Assembly (NCBI GenBank): GCA_000169995.1
Contig: AAZW01000006.1
Location: 62,001-126,000, forward strand
Length of the DNA: 64,000 nucleotides
From: Vibrionales bacterium SWAT-3
GTDB taxonomy: Bacteria > Pseudomonadota > Gammaproteobacteria > Enterobacterales > Vibrionaceae
Direction: 5' to 3'
Made by a program: the position numbers and the translations under genes
In this document: piece by piece, positions 63,746-64,000 of the stretch
How positions within the stretch are numbered: the first letter of the stretch is position 1
Layout: each line of letters opens with the position of its first letter
Notes under the pieces: generated by a model
What the model saw: only the letters and a program-made list of their open reading frames with translations
Databases searched by the model: none
What the model was told of the DNA's origin: nothing

Positions 63746-64000
63746 TTGTATTTAGTGACTTTGGCAGTATTGAGTTTATACGTGTCGGCCACTGATTTTC
63801 TCTATCGTAAGATACAAAATTACGCCTTGTGCCTATTACTCTTCTTGCAGTGTTTTTTATCTCCGCTAGATATTCAAATTATGAGTTTTTTACTGATGTT
63901 AGGTATCGGACTTATTCTTTATAAACTGATTTGGATTGGGGCGGGTGATATTAAATACGTCGTTATTTTGTCGCTTACCATCCCTGTTAATGACTTATTA
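63746..64000 (+). CDS. Prepilin peptidase (CpaA/TadV-like), 3' truncated by the window
   Basis: The open frame runs from 63719 to the window end. TTG 63746 is the likely start (MYLVTLAVLSLYVSATDFLY); GTG 63755 is the alternative; no clear ribosome site. Two hydrophobic helices are followed by IWIGAGDIKYVVIL, with the GxGDxK aspartate motif of A24 prepilin peptidases. The enzyme would cut the Flp prepilin leader in the inner membrane. The first catalytic Asp fits SATDFLYRKIQN. Confidence 0.8.
   Translation, partial: MYLVTLAVLSLYVSATDFLYRKIQNYALCLLLFLQCFLSPLDIQIMSFLLMLGIGLILYKLIWIGAGDIKYVVILSLTIPVNDLL

Noticed and set aside
1..64000. CRISPR array, tRNA or rRNA genes, prophage
   Set aside because: No regularly spaced repeats, tRNA-like cloverleaf with flanking integrase, rRNA stretch or phage structural genes were seen by eye.

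Overview
The window looks like a Vibrio chromosome segment, most likely from the Splendidus clade. It carries GbpA-type and other chitin-active LPMOs, B12 salvage genes, MetA under a MetJ operator, a Tad/Flp locus, an aerolysin close to Aeromonas aerolysin, an ADP-ribosyltransferase resembling the V. splendidus Vis toxin, and a GP42-type transglutaminase of the kind known from oomycetes and marine vibrios. Species assignment is inference; no rRNA or tRNA gene is seen. | Layout. 0-2.8 kb: end of a chaperone-usher fimbrial operon (PapD-like chaperone, usher). 2.9-19.6 kb: a run of exported toxin or toxin-like genes: R-S-ExE ADP-ribosyltransferase; transglutaminase with a lectin tail behind a Fur-box-like site; a frameshifted sphingomyelinase C with a membrane-anchored chaperone-like neighbour; an apparent two-protein toxin (protein with a diphtheria-T-domain-like hydrophobic region plus an M91/NleD-like zinc protease); and aerolysin. 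Ordinary genes (sterol-desaturase family, DUF2804, AraC regulator, DUF2058) and a complete IS256-family element lie between them. 20-28.5 kb: YdcF-like protein, LysR/aldo-keto reductase pair, cystine transporter TcyP, Rossmann protein, then a type IV pilin-like gene split by an ISAs1-family element. 28.5-37.8 kb: flavin reductase, cobTSUC, oligoendopeptidase F, astE, btuCD and a small conserved gene: cobalamin uptake and salvage. 38-41.5 kb: two secreted AA10 LPMOs, each with chitin-binding modules. 41.7-58.3 kb: mostly housekeeping or signalling genes (GNAT, MazG-like, two diguanylate cyclases, DUF1415, MFS/LysR pair, glutaredoxin, YgjP-like protein, RlmF, PilW-like lipoprotein, MetA, M20 peptidase, TetR). 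It also holds two tandem 41-residue zinc-ribbon genes, too short for usual ORF cutoffs. 58.5-64 kb: an insertion-rich zone where a Flp pilin gene at the head of a Tad locus is broken by an IS903-group IS5 element that itself carries an ISAs1 element; a CpaA/TadV-type prepilin peptidase follows and runs off the window. | Main points. Three near-identical 1234-bp ISAs1 copies mark recent transposition, and two different pilin genes have been inactivated by insertions; both can be rebuilt exactly by removing the elements and one target duplication. The toxin cluster, especially the tightly linked M91-like protease and T-domain-like protein, is the best candidate for an undescribed system.
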